Below are positions 16,089 to 24,724 of a stretch of DNA of 64,000 nucleotides, in pieces. The DNA comes from Haliscomenobacter hydrossis DSM 1100 (GTDB lineage Bacteria > Bacteroidota > Bacteroidia > Chitinophagales > Saprospiraceae), in NCBI RefSeq assembly GCF_000212735.1, contig NC_015510.1, forward strand, positions 2,940,315 through 3,004,314, read 5' to 3'. Each line of letters begins with the position of its first letter. Positions within the stretch are counted from its first letter, which is position 1. The position numbers and the translations under genes were made by a program. Below the pieces are notes generated by a model. That model was given only the letters and a program-made list of their open reading frames with translations. It did no database searches and was not told where the DNA came from.

Positions 16089-18491
16089 ATGCTCTATACC
16101 CAACTCAAATTTGCCATCCGTAACCTCTGGCGCAATAAGTTTTACAGCGTCATCAACATTGGTGGCCTGGCCGTAGGTATTGCGGTCAGTATGCTAATTT
16201 TGGTTTTTGTCGGGCATGAGTTGAGTTTTGATCGTTTTCACAAAAATGCCGATAACATTTACCGCGTGAAGGTTACCTTCAAATTTGGCGAACAGGAAAT
16301 GCAAGGCACGGGCATGTCGGCCTACATGGGCCCAGCCCTCCAGGAAAGCACGGCAGGCGTGAAGGACTACGTGCGGATGTTCACCTCCTTTAATGAAAAA
16401 CTAGCGTTCAAAAGCGACGCTGACCATATTTTTTACGAAAAACGTTTTGTCCTCGCCGATCCCAGTTACTTCAAAGTATTCAGTTTTCCTTTTCTACAAG
16501 GTGATCCCCACACTGCCCTGGATCAACCTGGAAAAATAGTCGTGAGTCAATCCATTGCCGAGAAATATTTTGGCGACAGCGATGTATTGGGCCGTACCTT
16601 GACGCTCAACAACGGGCTAGATTTCGTCATTAGCGGGGTCATCAAAAATGCACCTTCCAATGCCTCGCTTGCTTTCGACATCATTGGTCCCTTGCAATCT
16701 TTGTTTGCTTTTCAACAATTGCTCAATCCCGATCAAAAAGATGATTTGCTCGAGGTGGACAATGTCGTACGCCCAGGCTCTTTTCAGACCTACCTGCATC
16801 TGGCCAATCCTTCGATTCAAACCTCAGTTTTGAACAACATTCCCGTGCTCATGCGACGGGGCAAAATATCAGAATCAGAAATCAAAACCCACAAATTTAC
16901 GCTCTCTGCGCTAACCGATCTCCACATGGGGGAAAGTACCAGTGGCGAGGCGCGAGGCATTAGCAACGTATACATTTTTGCAGGGGTGGCCTTGTTGATC
17001 ATTTTGCTGGCCCTGCTCAATTACATGAGTCTGACCACCGCTCGGGCCACCGAACGAGCCCGGGAAGTAGGAGTACGCAAAGCCTTGGGCGCTTTTCGCG
17101 GGGAACTGATCGGTCAGTTTTACGGGGAGTCGGTGCTGGTCACTTGCCTCTCTTTTGTATTGGGATTTGGCTTGGCTTTATTGCTGCGGCCCATCTTTTT
17201 TGATCGATTGGATCTTCAGATTGATGCGGCCTTTATGTTGAGCCCGATCGTGGTATTGCCAATGTTGGGCTTGATGTTGGCTTGTATTGTACTGGCTGGT
17301 GCTTATCCATCCTTGGTGCTCTCAGCTTTCCGGCCAGTGGAAGTATTGAAAGGCCGTTTTTTAAAAAGCAGCAAAGGGGGCATCCAGATTCGGCAAAGCA
17401 TCACGGTGTTTCAGTTCGTGGCCTCCATTGTATTGGTCATTGCCGCTTTGGTGGCTCAGCAGCAACTCAGTTATTTGCAATCGCGCAAACTGGGCATCAA
17501 CAAGGATCAGGTATTGATGATGACACCCTCAGCAGAAGGCTACCACGCTTTCCGCAATGCCGTTTCTCAATTGAATGGAATCGAAAAAACGGGGAGCGCT
17601 TCTTTGGCTTTGTTCAAAGATTACAATTCGATTTTTTTCGTCACCTCACCGATCAATAAAAAAGAAGTACCGCTCCATACCATTGGGGTTGATGCTGGTT
17701 TGATCGATATCTTGGGTTTGAGTTGGAAAATTCCGCCCACTGATTTAAAAAACACGGCTGGATGGGAGGGAAAATTGGTCTTGAATGCCTTGGCGGCCAA
17801 AGATTTGGGGGTGACATCTCTGGCACAGGCGAGTGAAGTAGGCAGCATTTTAGGGCAACCATTGGTAGGCGTCCTGAATGACTTTTACTTCAGTGAAATG
17901 AGCCTGAATCAAAAAACACCATTGGCGATGTCGATTGTGGGCGAAGATTTTAAAGGCACCTTGTACTTGCAGTTGTCAAAAACCGCCGACGTACAAGCCA
18001 GTATGGCGGCAATTGGAAAATTGTACAAAAAACATTGCCCCGATAAACCCTTTGAATATTTCTTTTTGGACGAAAGTTTTGATACCCTGTTTAAAGCCGA
18101 AGACCGCATGGCCAAACTCTTTGGCATCTTTACGGGACTGGCTATCTTTATCTCTTGCCTGGGGCTTTTTGGACTGGCTGCTTATGCCACAGCCCGGCGC
18201 GCCAAAGAGATTGGCATCCGCAAAGTGTTGGGGGCTACCGTTGGCAATGTGATGAGTCTGCTGTCGACCGAATTTTTGCGCCCCGTACTTTTAGCTATCC
18301 TCATTGCCAGCCCGATTGCCTGGTACCTGATGGAACAATGGCTGAAAAAGTTCACTTATCGGATCGAGGTGGAATGGTGGATTTTTGCAGCGGCGGGAAT
18401 AAGTGTGATTGTACTGGCCCTGCTCACAGTGAGTATACAAAGCCTGCGTACCGCGCTGGCCAATCCAGTAACTGCGATTAAAAACGAATGA
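16089..18491 (+). CDS. ABC transporter permease, MacB/FtsX family (two-half type)
   Basis: This 800-residue paralogue of the permease at 4.1-6.5 kb starts MLYTQLKFAIRNLWRNKFYS. An in-frame ATG at 16065 would add eight polar residues, but the family start favours 16089. The domain order is TM1, MacB_PCD periplasmic domain, FtsX core (LALLNYMSLTTARATERARE, then VGVRKALGAFRGELIG), second periplasmic domain and second FtsX core (EIGIRKVLGATVGNVMSLLS). The ATPase gene follows after 21 nt and a TolC gene after that, indicating an efflux or lipoprotein-type machine. Transcription probably starts from the sigma54-like promoter at 15915. Confidence 0.93.
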   Translation: MLYTQLKFAIRNLWRNKFYSVINIGGLAVGIAVSMLILVFVGHELSFDRFHKNADNIYRVKVTFKFGEQEMQGTGMSAYMGPALQESTAGVKDYVRMFTSFNEKLAFKSDADHIFYEKRFVLADPSYFKVFSFPFLQGDPHTALDQPGKIVVSQSIAEKYFGDSDVLGRTLTLNNGLDFVISGVIKNAPSNASLAFDIIGPLQSLFAFQQLLNPDQKDDLLEVDNVVRPGSFQTYLHLANPSIQTSVLNNIPVLMRRGKISESEIKTHKFTLSALTDLHMGESTSGEARGISNVYIFAGVALLIILLALLNYMSLTTARATERAREVGVRKALGAFRGELIGQFYGESVLVTCLSFVLGFGLALLLRPIFFDRLDLQIDAAFMLSPIVVLPMLGLMLACIVLAGAYPSLVLSAFRPVEVLKGRFLKSSKGGIQIRQSITVFQFVASIVLVIAALVAQQQLSYLQSRKLGINKDQVLMMTPSAEGYHAFRNAVSQLNGIEKTGSASLALFKDYNSIFFVTSPINKKEVPLHTIGVDAGLIDILGLSWKIPPTDLKNTAGWEGKLVLNALAAKDLGVTSLAQASEVGSILGQPLVGVLNDFYFSEMSLNQKTPLAMSIVGEDFKGTLYLQLSKTADVQASMAAIGKLYKKHCPDKPFEYFFLDESFDTLFKAEDRMAKLFGIFTGLAIFISCLGLFGLAAYATARRAKEIGIRKVLGATVGNVMSLLSTEFLRPVLLAILIASPIAWYLMEQWLKKFTYRIEVEWWIFAAAGISVIVLALLTVSIQSLRTALANPVTAIKNE

Positions 18492-18512
18492 CAACTACAA
18501 TTTATACCATCC

Positions 18513-19196
18513 ATGTTGCAATTAAAAAACATAGCTAAGTACCACAGCAATGGCATCCAGAAAAACTGGGTGCTGAAGGACATTAGCACAACCATTTTTG
18601 AAGGTGAATTTGTATCCATCATGGGGCCTTCCGGGGCGGGCAAAAGTACCCTGCTGAACATCATCGGTATGTTGGAAGAACCCAGTGGCGGTGAGTATTA
18701 CTTCCTGGACGAACCCGTACACAAACTTTCGGAAAAAAAGCGCACAGAGCTGTACAAGCACTACATCGGGTTTGTATTTCAGCAATACCACCTGATCGAT
18801 GAGCTGACGGTGTATGAGAACCTCGAAACGCCCCTTTTGTACAAAAAAGTTTCTTCTTCCGAGCGCAAAAGCCGGGTAGCAGATATTTTGGATCGATTTA
18901 ACATGGTGGCTAAAAAGGATTTGTTTCCCAATCAGCTTTCGGGTGGCCAACAGCAGTTGGTGGGCATTGCCCGCGCACTCATCGGCCAACCCAAGCTGAT
19001 TTTAGCCGACGAACCTACGGGTAACCTGCAATCGGCCCAAGCGGATGAGATCATGCAGATTTTCAAAAAGCTCAACGAAGAGGAAAAAGTATCGATCATT
19101 CAGGTGACCCACAGCGAAAAAAATGCGGCTTACGCCGAGCGGGTCATTCACTTGCTGGATGGACACGTTGAACGGGAAGAAAGATTCACCAGATAA
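18513..19196 (+). CDS. ABC transporter ATP-binding protein, MacB/LolD type
   Basis: This 227-residue nucleotide-binding protein has all ABC motifs: Walker [10 protein letters not shown] (38-46), Q-loop [10 protein letters not shown], signature LSGGQ (142-146), Walker B LILADE (162-167) and switch His200. The size and the FVFQQY/DEPTGNL pattern are those of LolD/MacB/FtsE-like ATPases. It follows the permease by 21 nt and surely energises it. It could also serve the orphan permease at 4.1 kb. A palindromic repeat begins at the base after its stop codon. Confidence 0.95.
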   Translation: MLQLKNIAKYHSNGIQKNWVLKDISTTIFEGEFVSIMGPSGAGKSTLLNIIGMLEEPSGGEYYFLDEPVHKLSEKKRTELYKHYIGFVFQQYHLIDELTVYENLETPLLYKKVSSSERKSRVADILDRFNMVAKKDLFPNQLSGGQQQLVGIARALIGQPKLILADEPTGNLQSAQADEIMQIFKKLNEEEKVSIIQVTHSEKNAAYAERVIHLLDGHVEREERFTR

Positions 19197-19320
19197 GTTG
19201 AGAAGGTTGAGAAGTTGAGAAGGTTGAGGCTACCGCGAGCGACCCGGCACCTCGGCTCCGCTCGGTGACCAAGTCACTGCGGCAGCCTCAACCTTCTCAA
19301 CCCCCTCAACTGCTCAACCC
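19197..19320. repeat. GGTTGAGAA-family palindrome carrying a second core module, copy 2
   Basis: The left arm begins at the base after the ATPase stop codon (GTTGAGAAGGTTGAGAAGTT). The right arm (CCTTCTCAACCCCCTCAAC) ends 15 nt before the TolC gene. The family core GGCTACCGCGAGCGAC is present. Inside it, 19246-19270 contains GGCACCTCGGCTCCGCTCGG followed by TGACC, nearly the same 25-nt module found, inverted, in the otherwise different palindrome at 60042-60156. It fills the entire intergenic space of an apparent operon. Confidence 0.9.
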
Positions 19321-19335
19321 CAAAATAGTTAAACC

Positions 19336-20646
19336 ATGAAAAATATTCTACTGGCGCTCAGCTTACTGATCATTGGAGCACCAATAGCTTTGGCACAAAC
19401 AACCTTGAGTTTGGATGAGTGTATGCGCATTGCCTTGGAGAATAACCTACAGATCAAAAATTCGGGCTATCAACTCGATTTGGCGGAAGTGTCTCTAAGA
19501 CAAACCCGTGCACAACAATTGCCCGACCTAAGCTTTAATTTTGGGCAAAACTTCAACTTTGGCCGCAGTGTAGACATCAACACCAACCAACGGATCGACG
19601 AGGTTTTTATCAGCAATGGCTACGGTTTGAACCTTTCTGTACCCATTTTTAGTGGGTTTGGCTTGAAATACCAGGGGCAACAATTGAAGCAGGCCATTCA
19701 AGCAGGCATCAAAGATGTGGAAACCAGCCGCAACCTGATTCGCCGCAACATCATTACGTTTTACCTCAATGCCCTGGCCAATCAGGAATTGTACCGCGTG
19801 GCCCAGGAACAAGCCAATGCCACACGTCAGCAAATTGAGTTGGCTCAAAAAAGAGTCTCCGCCGGAGTGGCCAACGAGATCGTGGTGTATGAATTGAAGG
19901 CCCAATTGGCCAATGAAGAATTCAACGCCGTAAGTGCTCGCAACAATGCAGAATTGGCCAAAGTCAATTTGTTTCAACAAATGAATCAGCCGGTTGACCT
20001 GGCGGTACAGTTGGACGCCAACCTGATTCAAACGCTGGGCAGTCCAGCCGAGGCCCTGAGTTCACCGGCTTTGGTGCAAAAAGCCGAGGCCAGTTTGCCA
20101 GAAATACAGGGCGCACAATTGCGCATCCTCAGTGCCCAAAAAGGGGTGGAAGCGGCGCGTTCCAATTTTTTTCCCAGCATTAATTTCCAGGGCAACTACG
20201 GCGCATTTTTCACCAGTACCCGTACGGAAGCCTATTTTTCGCAGTTGGACGCTACCCGCAACGGGAGCATGAGTATTGGTTTGAGTTTGCCTTTGTTCCG
20301 GGGCGGTGCCATCCAACAGCAGGTGCAGCGGGCCGTAATCAACGAAAGTATGGCCGAAAACGATTTGGCGGATGTAAAAAACCAGTTGCGCAGCGAAGTT
20401 GAACAAGCGGTGCAAAACCATCGGGCCACTCAGGAACAATGGCGGGCAGCCGAACAACAAGTGGCCGCACAAAGTGAAAACGTGCGCCTCTTTGAAAAAC
20501 GTTTTGCGGCCGGAACTGCCAATACCTCGGAATACATTCTGTCCAAAAATAACCTCGCCCAAGCCAACGGCAACGTCATTTCGGCCAAGTATCGACATTT
20601 GATCTGGAAGATGATGTTGGGGTATTACGAGAACGGAAAGTTTTAA
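19336..20646 (+). CDS. TolC-family outer membrane efflux protein
   Basis: This 436-residue protein has a cleavable signal peptide (ILLALSLLIIGAPIALAQ). Two similar halves follow, each rich in long alpha-helical coiled-coil segments (LSLDECMRIALENNLQIKNS, AEASLPEIQGAQLRILSAQK) joined by beta-strand segments, as in TolC trimers. Family hallmarks include an early SYPIF-like SVPIFSGFGL and a repeat-equivalent SLPLFRGG in the second half. It would form the outer-membrane duct of the efflux system encoded with the permease and ATPase. The periplasmic adaptor (HlyD/MFP) usually seen with TolC is not in this cluster. Confidence 0.93.
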   Translation: MKNILLALSLLIIGAPIALAQTTLSLDECMRIALENNLQIKNSGYQLDLAEVSLRQTRAQQLPDLSFNFGQNFNFGRSVDINTNQRIDEVFISNGYGLNLSVPIFSGFGLKYQGQQLKQAIQAGIKDVETSRNLIRRNIITFYLNALANQELYRVAQEQANATRQQIELAQKRVSAGVANEIVVYELKAQLANEEFNAVSARNNAELAKVNLFQQMNQPVDLAVQLDANLIQTLGSPAEALSSPALVQKAEASLPEIQGAQLRILSAQKGVEAARSNFFPSINFQGNYGAFFTSTRTEAYFSQLDATRNGSMSIGLSLPLFRGGAIQQQVQRAVINESMAENDLADVKNQLRSEVEQAVQNHRATQEQWRAAEQQVAAQSENVRLFEKRFAAGTANTSEYILSKNNLAQANGNVISAKYRHLIWKMMLGYYENGKF

Positions 20647-20647
20647 T

Positions 20648-20771
20648 GTTGGTTGATGAGGGTTGATATGGGTTGATGAGGGTTGATGCTACCGCGAGCG
20701 ACTTTATCAACCCATATCAACCCATATCAACCCATATCAACCCATATCAACCTCATCAACCCATATCAACC
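20648..20771. repeat. GGTTGAT-family palindrome sharing the GCTACCGCGAGCGAC core
   Basis: The left arm is tandem GGTTGATGAG/GGTTGATATG and the right arm is six tandem CCCATATCAA-like units. The two sides pair. The centre carries GCTACCGCGAGCGAC, the same core as the GGTTGAGAA palindromes at 8.1, 19.2 and 57.6 kb, so core and arms have evolved separately. It starts one base after the TolC stop codon. The region between it and 20974 is AT-rich with no gene. Confidence 0.88.
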
Positions 20772-20973
20772 TTATAAAAATCAGCAATTTGCCGTTTTTT
20801 ATAGTTTTTTTTCCTTTTTTTATTTCCATCGATTATTCGGTTTTGTGGTGCCCTGCCCAACAATGGCTCAATTCTTCTTTCATCTGGATAAATATTATTT
20901 CAAGAAATGCGTAATTGTCAGATATTTTTTTTCTGCCCGCAGTGAGGCGAAAATAAGAAAAATTGCCTTTAGC

Positions 20974-21005
20974 TTTGAAAATCAAAATAATAGCTAATAA
21001 ATTTG
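20974..21005 (+). promoter_or_regulatory. Bacteroidota-type promoter (TTTG-N20-TAnnTTTG)
   Basis: TTTG (20974-20977) and TAAATTTG (20998-21005), separated by 20 nt, match the -33/-7 consensus of the primary sigma factor in this phylum. Transcription would start near 21012. An upstream in-frame ATG at 20963 is therefore excluded as the start of the following gene, leaving ATG 21095. Confidence 0.7.
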
Positions 21006-21094
21006 CACTAAAATTAGTACGAACCTCGTTTGTACAACACCCGAAAAGATCGCAACACCATCATCGATTCATTCAACCACAAATACCAGATGAC

Positions 21095-21628
21095 ATGTTG
21101 AAGAAAGATTATTCCAAAACGAAAAAAGTTTGTAAAGTTACTTTCTCTTTGCCTACAACTGCTGTTCAGGATGGCGCTGAAGTTCGCGTATTGGGCGACT
21201 TCAATAGCTGGACCTGGCAAAGCGGCCTCATTATGAAGGCTGGCAAAACTGAGTACACTGCCTCGATTGAATTGGCCCTTGGTGCCAACTACGAATTCCG
21301 CTACGCGATCAACAACGAACGTTGGGAAAACGATTGGGCTGCTGATGCCTACGTACCCTCTCCATTTGACGGCATCAACAACTCTTTGGTGTCTGTTTCT
21401 GCCGTTGTTGACGGTGAACTGACTGGCAAAGCTGCCGGTGGCAAAACGGTTAAAGCTACTGGCGCACCTAAAGCCGAAAAGCCAGCCGCTCCAGCCAAGG
21501 AAGCAGCGCCAAAAGCACCAGCTAAAGCTAAAGCACCAGCGAAAACGACAACGACTCCCGCACCGGTGAAGGCCAAAGCTGCCAAAGCTACTGCGAAGCC
21601 AAAAACCAAGGAAGCCCCTAAAAAGTAA
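21095..21628 (+). CDS. CBM48 (isoamylase N-terminal-like) glycogen-binding protein with Lys/Ala/Pro-rich tail
   Basis: This 177-residue protein lacks a signal peptide. Residues 10-100 form a CBM48/E-set glycogen-binding domain: VRVLGDFNSWTW, YTASIELALGANYEFRYAIN and the conserved WENDWAADAYVPSPFDGINN. From about residue 110 to the end it is a low-complexity run of Lys, Ala, Pro and Thr (repeats such as KAPAKAKAPAKT), resembling histone-H1-like or AlgP-like tails. It probably binds glycogen or starch chains. The basic tail could contact nucleic acid or acidic partners. Branching enzyme is encoded next, supporting a role in glycogen metabolism. The start is set by the promoter at 20974-21005. 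Confidence 0.85.
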   Translation: MLKKDYSKTKKVCKVTFSLPTTAVQDGAEVRVLGDFNSWTWQSGLIMKAGKTEYTASIELALGANYEFRYAINNERWENDWAADAYVPSPFDGINNSLVSVSAVVDGELTGKAAGGKTVKATGAPKAEKPAAPAKEAAPKAPAKAKAPAKTTTTPAPVKAKAAKATAKPKTKEAPKK

Positions 21629-21648
21629 TTTTTAAAGGGATTTTCGTT

Positions 21649-21689
21649 ACGCAGCATTACTTTATTTGGTAATGCTGCGTTTTTTTTTT
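21649..21689 (+). terminator. Rho-independent terminator after the CBM48 gene
   Basis: ACGCAGCATTAC (21649-21660) and GTAATGCTGCGT (21669-21680) form a perfect 12-bp stem with an 8-nt loop, followed by a run of T to 21689. It isolates the CBM48 message from glgB. Confidence 0.9.
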
Positions 21690-21867
21690 CAGATCCCTTC
21701 TCTTTTAGCATTACCTTGCTATTTTTGCTAAGTACAGATGTATGAAACAAAGATCAGGGTACAATCCAATTGTGCTGGCGCTCTCTTTTCATCAATCTTG
21801 CATGATTCGCTTTTTCCATCAGTAACGGCAGATCCAGATCTGTCGAAGCCTCCAATTCTCTGCAAGC

Positions 21868-23766
21868 ATGAGCAAGGTAATCCAACACAGCCTTTTTACT
21901 GACTACGACATATATTTATTCAAGTCGGGGACACACTTTCGGATTTATGAAAAAATGGGCAGCCATTTGATCGAAGTAGAGGGTCAAAAAGGGGTCTATT
22001 TTTCCGTTTGGGCACCCAATGCTCAAAGTGTATCCGTGATTGGAAATTTCAATTTTTGGAACACCCAAGAACATCCGCTCTCGTCACGTTGGGATGGCTC
22101 CGGGATCTGGGAGGGTTTTATTCCTGGTCTGGAAAAAGGTACACTGTACAAATACCACATTCATGCGCAGAGTGGGCAACACCTGGAAAAAGGAGACCCT
22201 TATGCCTTGTTTTGGGAAGTACCTCCCAAAACTGCTTCCATCGTTTGGGACAACGACTATACCTGGAATGACCAGGATTGGTTGAAAAAGAGACAGGAAA
22301 AAGCTGGAAAACCACAGCCTTATTCCGTGTATGAAGTCCACATGGGCACCTGGAAGAAGAACGGCAACGAGTCCTTGAGTTACCGCGAGCTGGCCGAAGA
22401 TTTGGTAGACTATTTAAAGGAAATGAACTTTACACACGTAGAGTTTTTGCCCGTGATGGAGCACCCCTATTTTCCTTCCTGGGGTTACCAGGTTACGGGG
22501 TATTTTGCCCCGACCAGCCGTTTCGGCACCCCCCAAGACTTCATGTATTTGGTGGACAAACTGCACCAGGCTGGAATCGGAATTTTATTGGACTGGGTTC
22601 CCTCCCACTTCCCTACCGATGCGCATGGTTTGGCCGAGTTTGACGGTACGTACCTGTACGAGCACTCCGACCCCCGCAAGGGTTTCCACCCCGATTGGAA
22701 AAGTGCGATCTACAACTTTGGGCGCAACGAAGTGCGCAACTTCCTGACCTCCAATGCCCTGTACTGGCTTGATCGCTTCCACATCGATGGTTTGCGGGTA
22801 GATGCCGTTGCTTCGATGCTTTACCTCGATTATTCCAGAGAGGAAGGCGAATGGATTCCCAATGAACAAGGGGGCAAAGAAAACCTCGACGCTATCTCGT
22901 TCCTGCGCGAATTCAATACCATGACTTACCGGGAATTCCCGGATGTGATCACCATTGCGGAAGAATCTACCGCCTGGTCGGGGGTCTCTCACCCCACTTA
23001 TGCAGGCGGTTTGGGTTTTGGACAAAAATGGATGATGGGTTGGATGCACGATACCCTCGACTATTTCAATAAAGACACGATCCACCGCAAATACCACCAC
23101 GGGGAAATTACCTTTAGTTTGATTTACGCCTTTACCGAAAACTTCATGTTGCCGCTTTCGCACGACGAAGTGGTACACGGCAAAGGCCCGCTAATCGACC
23201 GCATGCCCGGTGACGAATGGCAACGTTTTGCCAACCTCCGTCTGATGTATGGTTACATGTACACCCACCCTGGTACGAAGCTGCTCTTCATGGGTGGAGA
23301 ATTTGGCCAAACCACGGAATGGAGCATCGAACGGGGCCTGGAATGGTGGTTGTTGGAGTTTGGGCCACACAAAGGGGTACAAGCCTGGGTGCGCGATCTG
23401 AATGCCTTCTACTCGGCTCAACCTGCACTTTACGAAAAACAATTCAGCAATGAAGGTTTTGAGTGGGTAGAACACGGCGACTGGGAAAACAGCGTGCTGG
23501 CTTACCTGCGCAAAGGGGAAAAAGCGGAAGAGAACCTTCTGGTGGTGTGCAATTTCACACCCGTAACGCGGGAAGGTTTCCGCGTGGGCGTTCCTGCTAA
23601 AGGCAAGTGGAAAGAAGTGCTCAACAGCGATGCCAAGATCTACAACGGCACGGGAGATCACCTCAACGGCACCGTAAAAGCGGACAAACAAGAGTGGAAC
23701 GGTCGGGAATACTCGATTGAGTTTACGCTGCCGCCGCTGGCGACGGTGGTGTTTCGGTTGGGGTAA
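21868..23766 (+). CDS. glgB: 1,4-alpha-glucan (glycogen) branching enzyme
   Basis: This 632-residue GH13 enzyme has an N-terminal CBM48 domain (about 30-120: VYFSVWAPNAQSVSVIGNFN) and the catalytic barrel. The conserved regions are I (DWVPSHF, Asp242-His247), II (GLRVDAVASML, nucleophile Asp312), III (ITIAEES, acid/base Glu365) and IV (LSHDEV, Asp433). A C-terminal beta domain ends the protein. It creates alpha-1,6 branches in glycogen. It is slightly shorter than the E. coli enzyme because it lacks the extra N-terminal module. Its neighbour encodes a separate glycogen-binding protein. No glgA or glgC lies here. Confidence 0.96.
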   Translation: MSKVIQHSLFTDYDIYLFKSGTHFRIYEKMGSHLIEVEGQKGVYFSVWAPNAQSVSVIGNFNFWNTQEHPLSSRWDGSGIWEGFIPGLEKGTLYKYHIHAQSGQHLEKGDPYALFWEVPPKTASIVWDNDYTWNDQDWLKKRQEKAGKPQPYSVYEVHMGTWKKNGNESLSYRELAEDLVDYLKEMNFTHVEFLPVMEHPYFPSWGYQVTGYFAPTSRFGTPQDFMYLVDKLHQAGIGILLDWVPSHFPTDAHGLAEFDGTYLYEHSDPRKGFHPDWKSAIYNFGRNEVRNFLTSNALYWLDRFHIDGLRVDAVASMLYLDYSREEGEWIPNEQGGKENLDAISFLREFNTMTYREFPDVITIAEESTAWSGVSHPTYAGGLGFGQKWMMGWMHDTLDYFNKDTIHRKYHHGEITFSLIYAFTENFMLPLSHDEVVHGKGPLIDRMPGDEWQRFANLRLMYGYMYTHPGTKLLFMGGEFGQTTEWSIERGLEWWLLEFGPHKGVQAWVRDLNAFYSAQPALYEKQFSNEGFEWVEHGDWENSVLAYLRKGEKAEENLLVVCNFTPVTREGFRVGVPAKGKWKEVLNSDAKIYNGTGDHLNGTVKADKQEWNGREYSIEFTLPPLATVVFRLG

Positions 23767-23784
23767 ACTACCTTTTCAGAAACA

Positions 23785-23974
23785 TTCGTCATCCCGAATT
23801 TTTTGAAAATCGCCAAAGCGACATTTTTAAACACAAAGGCCACAAAGGCAGCCCAAAGGACACCAAGCAAAGCGTTGTTAACGCCTAATCTTTGTGTTCT
23901 TTGTGCTTTTCTTTGTGGCCTTTGTGCTACTTTTTTGAATCGCTTTGGTCTTTTTCAAAATTCGGGATGACGAA
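23785..23974. repeat. Three-layer nested palindrome
   Basis: The outermost arms TTCGTCATCCCGAATTTT (23785-23802) and AAAATTCGGGATGACGAA (23957-23974) are perfectly complementary over 18 nt. The next shell pairs CGCCAAAGCGAC with GAATCGCTTTGG. The innermost pairs ACACAAAGGCCACAAAGG with CCTTTGTGGCC-type segments near 23915-23930, and TAACGCC near its tip. It starts 18 nt after glgB and ends 37 nt before the stop of a convergent lipoprotein gene. The layers look like successive insertions of different palindromes. Confidence 0.88.
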
Positions 23975-24010
23975 GTGTTGGAGAGAAAACTGGATGAGGC
24001 AATTGCAGGT

Positions 24011-24724
24011 TCATTTGGAAATGGTGTAGCGGATGGTTTTTTTAGCAGATCCAAAATAGGATATATTGTCATCGACAATCTCTGTCAATTCGTATTGATT
24101 TTTTCCAACCTTACGAATTCGCGTTGAAAAATGAGGTTCAGGGAAATAGGTATCATAACTGCAATGTTCTACCTCATTCCACCGGTTTTTTTTATTGCAT
24201 TTCAATAAAATGAGGACTTTGTATCTACTGGCGCAGGAAGTATAATATTGCCCTAATTCTAGCCATCCATCCTCATCAATGTCCCCAACTGGAAACAAAA
24301 AATCGAAGTTTACACACATTGAGTTGACTTTAATTCTGGGAATTTCAGGGTCTGAAAAAACAATGGAGATACCTTCTTCATATCCATTTTCGAGGGAATA
24401 AATCAGTTCAGGCATCAACTGAATGGAATCAATAAGTTTATCTCCATTGATGTCCCCAATGGCTTTGACTTTTTTAAATCTCTCTAGATTTTCTAAGAAA
24501 TATTGGGTCAAAACGAGCACAGTTGAGTCAACAATGTATTCCTTGATGCGCGGCTGTAGGGTAGGGTCGTTAAGTAATTTTGTTTTTACATCTTGGGGAG
24601 TCCATCTATTTTTCAGAGATAGGGTATCCTTTACTTTTGTTAAATTTGAATGCTGATCACTTGAAGCGGGCTGACAATTAAACAAGGCATTGGTTAACAC
24701 TATTAAATAGAATACGATTTTCAT
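24011..24724 (-). CDS. Lipoprotein with EF-hand-like/VCBS-type loops
   Basis: This 237-residue protein begins MKIVFYLIVLTNALFNCQPA, a lipoprotein signal with predicted lipidated Cys17. Two calcium-type loops, GDINGDKLIDSIQL (about 94) and GDIDEDGWLELGQYY (about 146), resemble FG-GAP/VCBS repeat loops. The rest is soluble and rich in aromatic residues. Its start codon immediately follows the stop of the upstream Uma2 gene, so the two are probably co-transcribed. I recognise no more specific family. Confidence 0.8.
   Translation of the reverse strand: MKIVFYLIVLTNALFNCQPASSDQHSNLTKVKDTLSLKNRWTPQDVKTKLLNDPTLQPRIKEYIVDSTVLVLTQYFLENLERFKKVKAIGDINGDKLIDSIQLMPELIYSLENGYEEGISIVFSDPEIPRIKVNSMCVNFDFLFPVGDIDEDGWLELGQYYTSCASRYKVLILLKCNKKNRWNEVEHCSYDTYFPEPHFSTRIRKVGKNQYELTEIVDDNISYFGSAKKTIRYTISK

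Noticed and set aside
18513-19196. Assignment of the ATPase to lolD specifically
   Set aside because: LolD, MacB and FtsE ATPases are too similar. The neighbouring permease type and TolC do not match LolCE.
20963-21094. N-terminal extension of the CBM48 protein from ATG 20963
   Set aside because: The start lies upstream of the -33/-7 promoter's expected transcript start and the extra 44 residues do not fit the domain.
22585-23178. 197-codon leftward ORF
   Set aside because: It is antisense to glgB catalytic regions II-IV and has no recognisable features.
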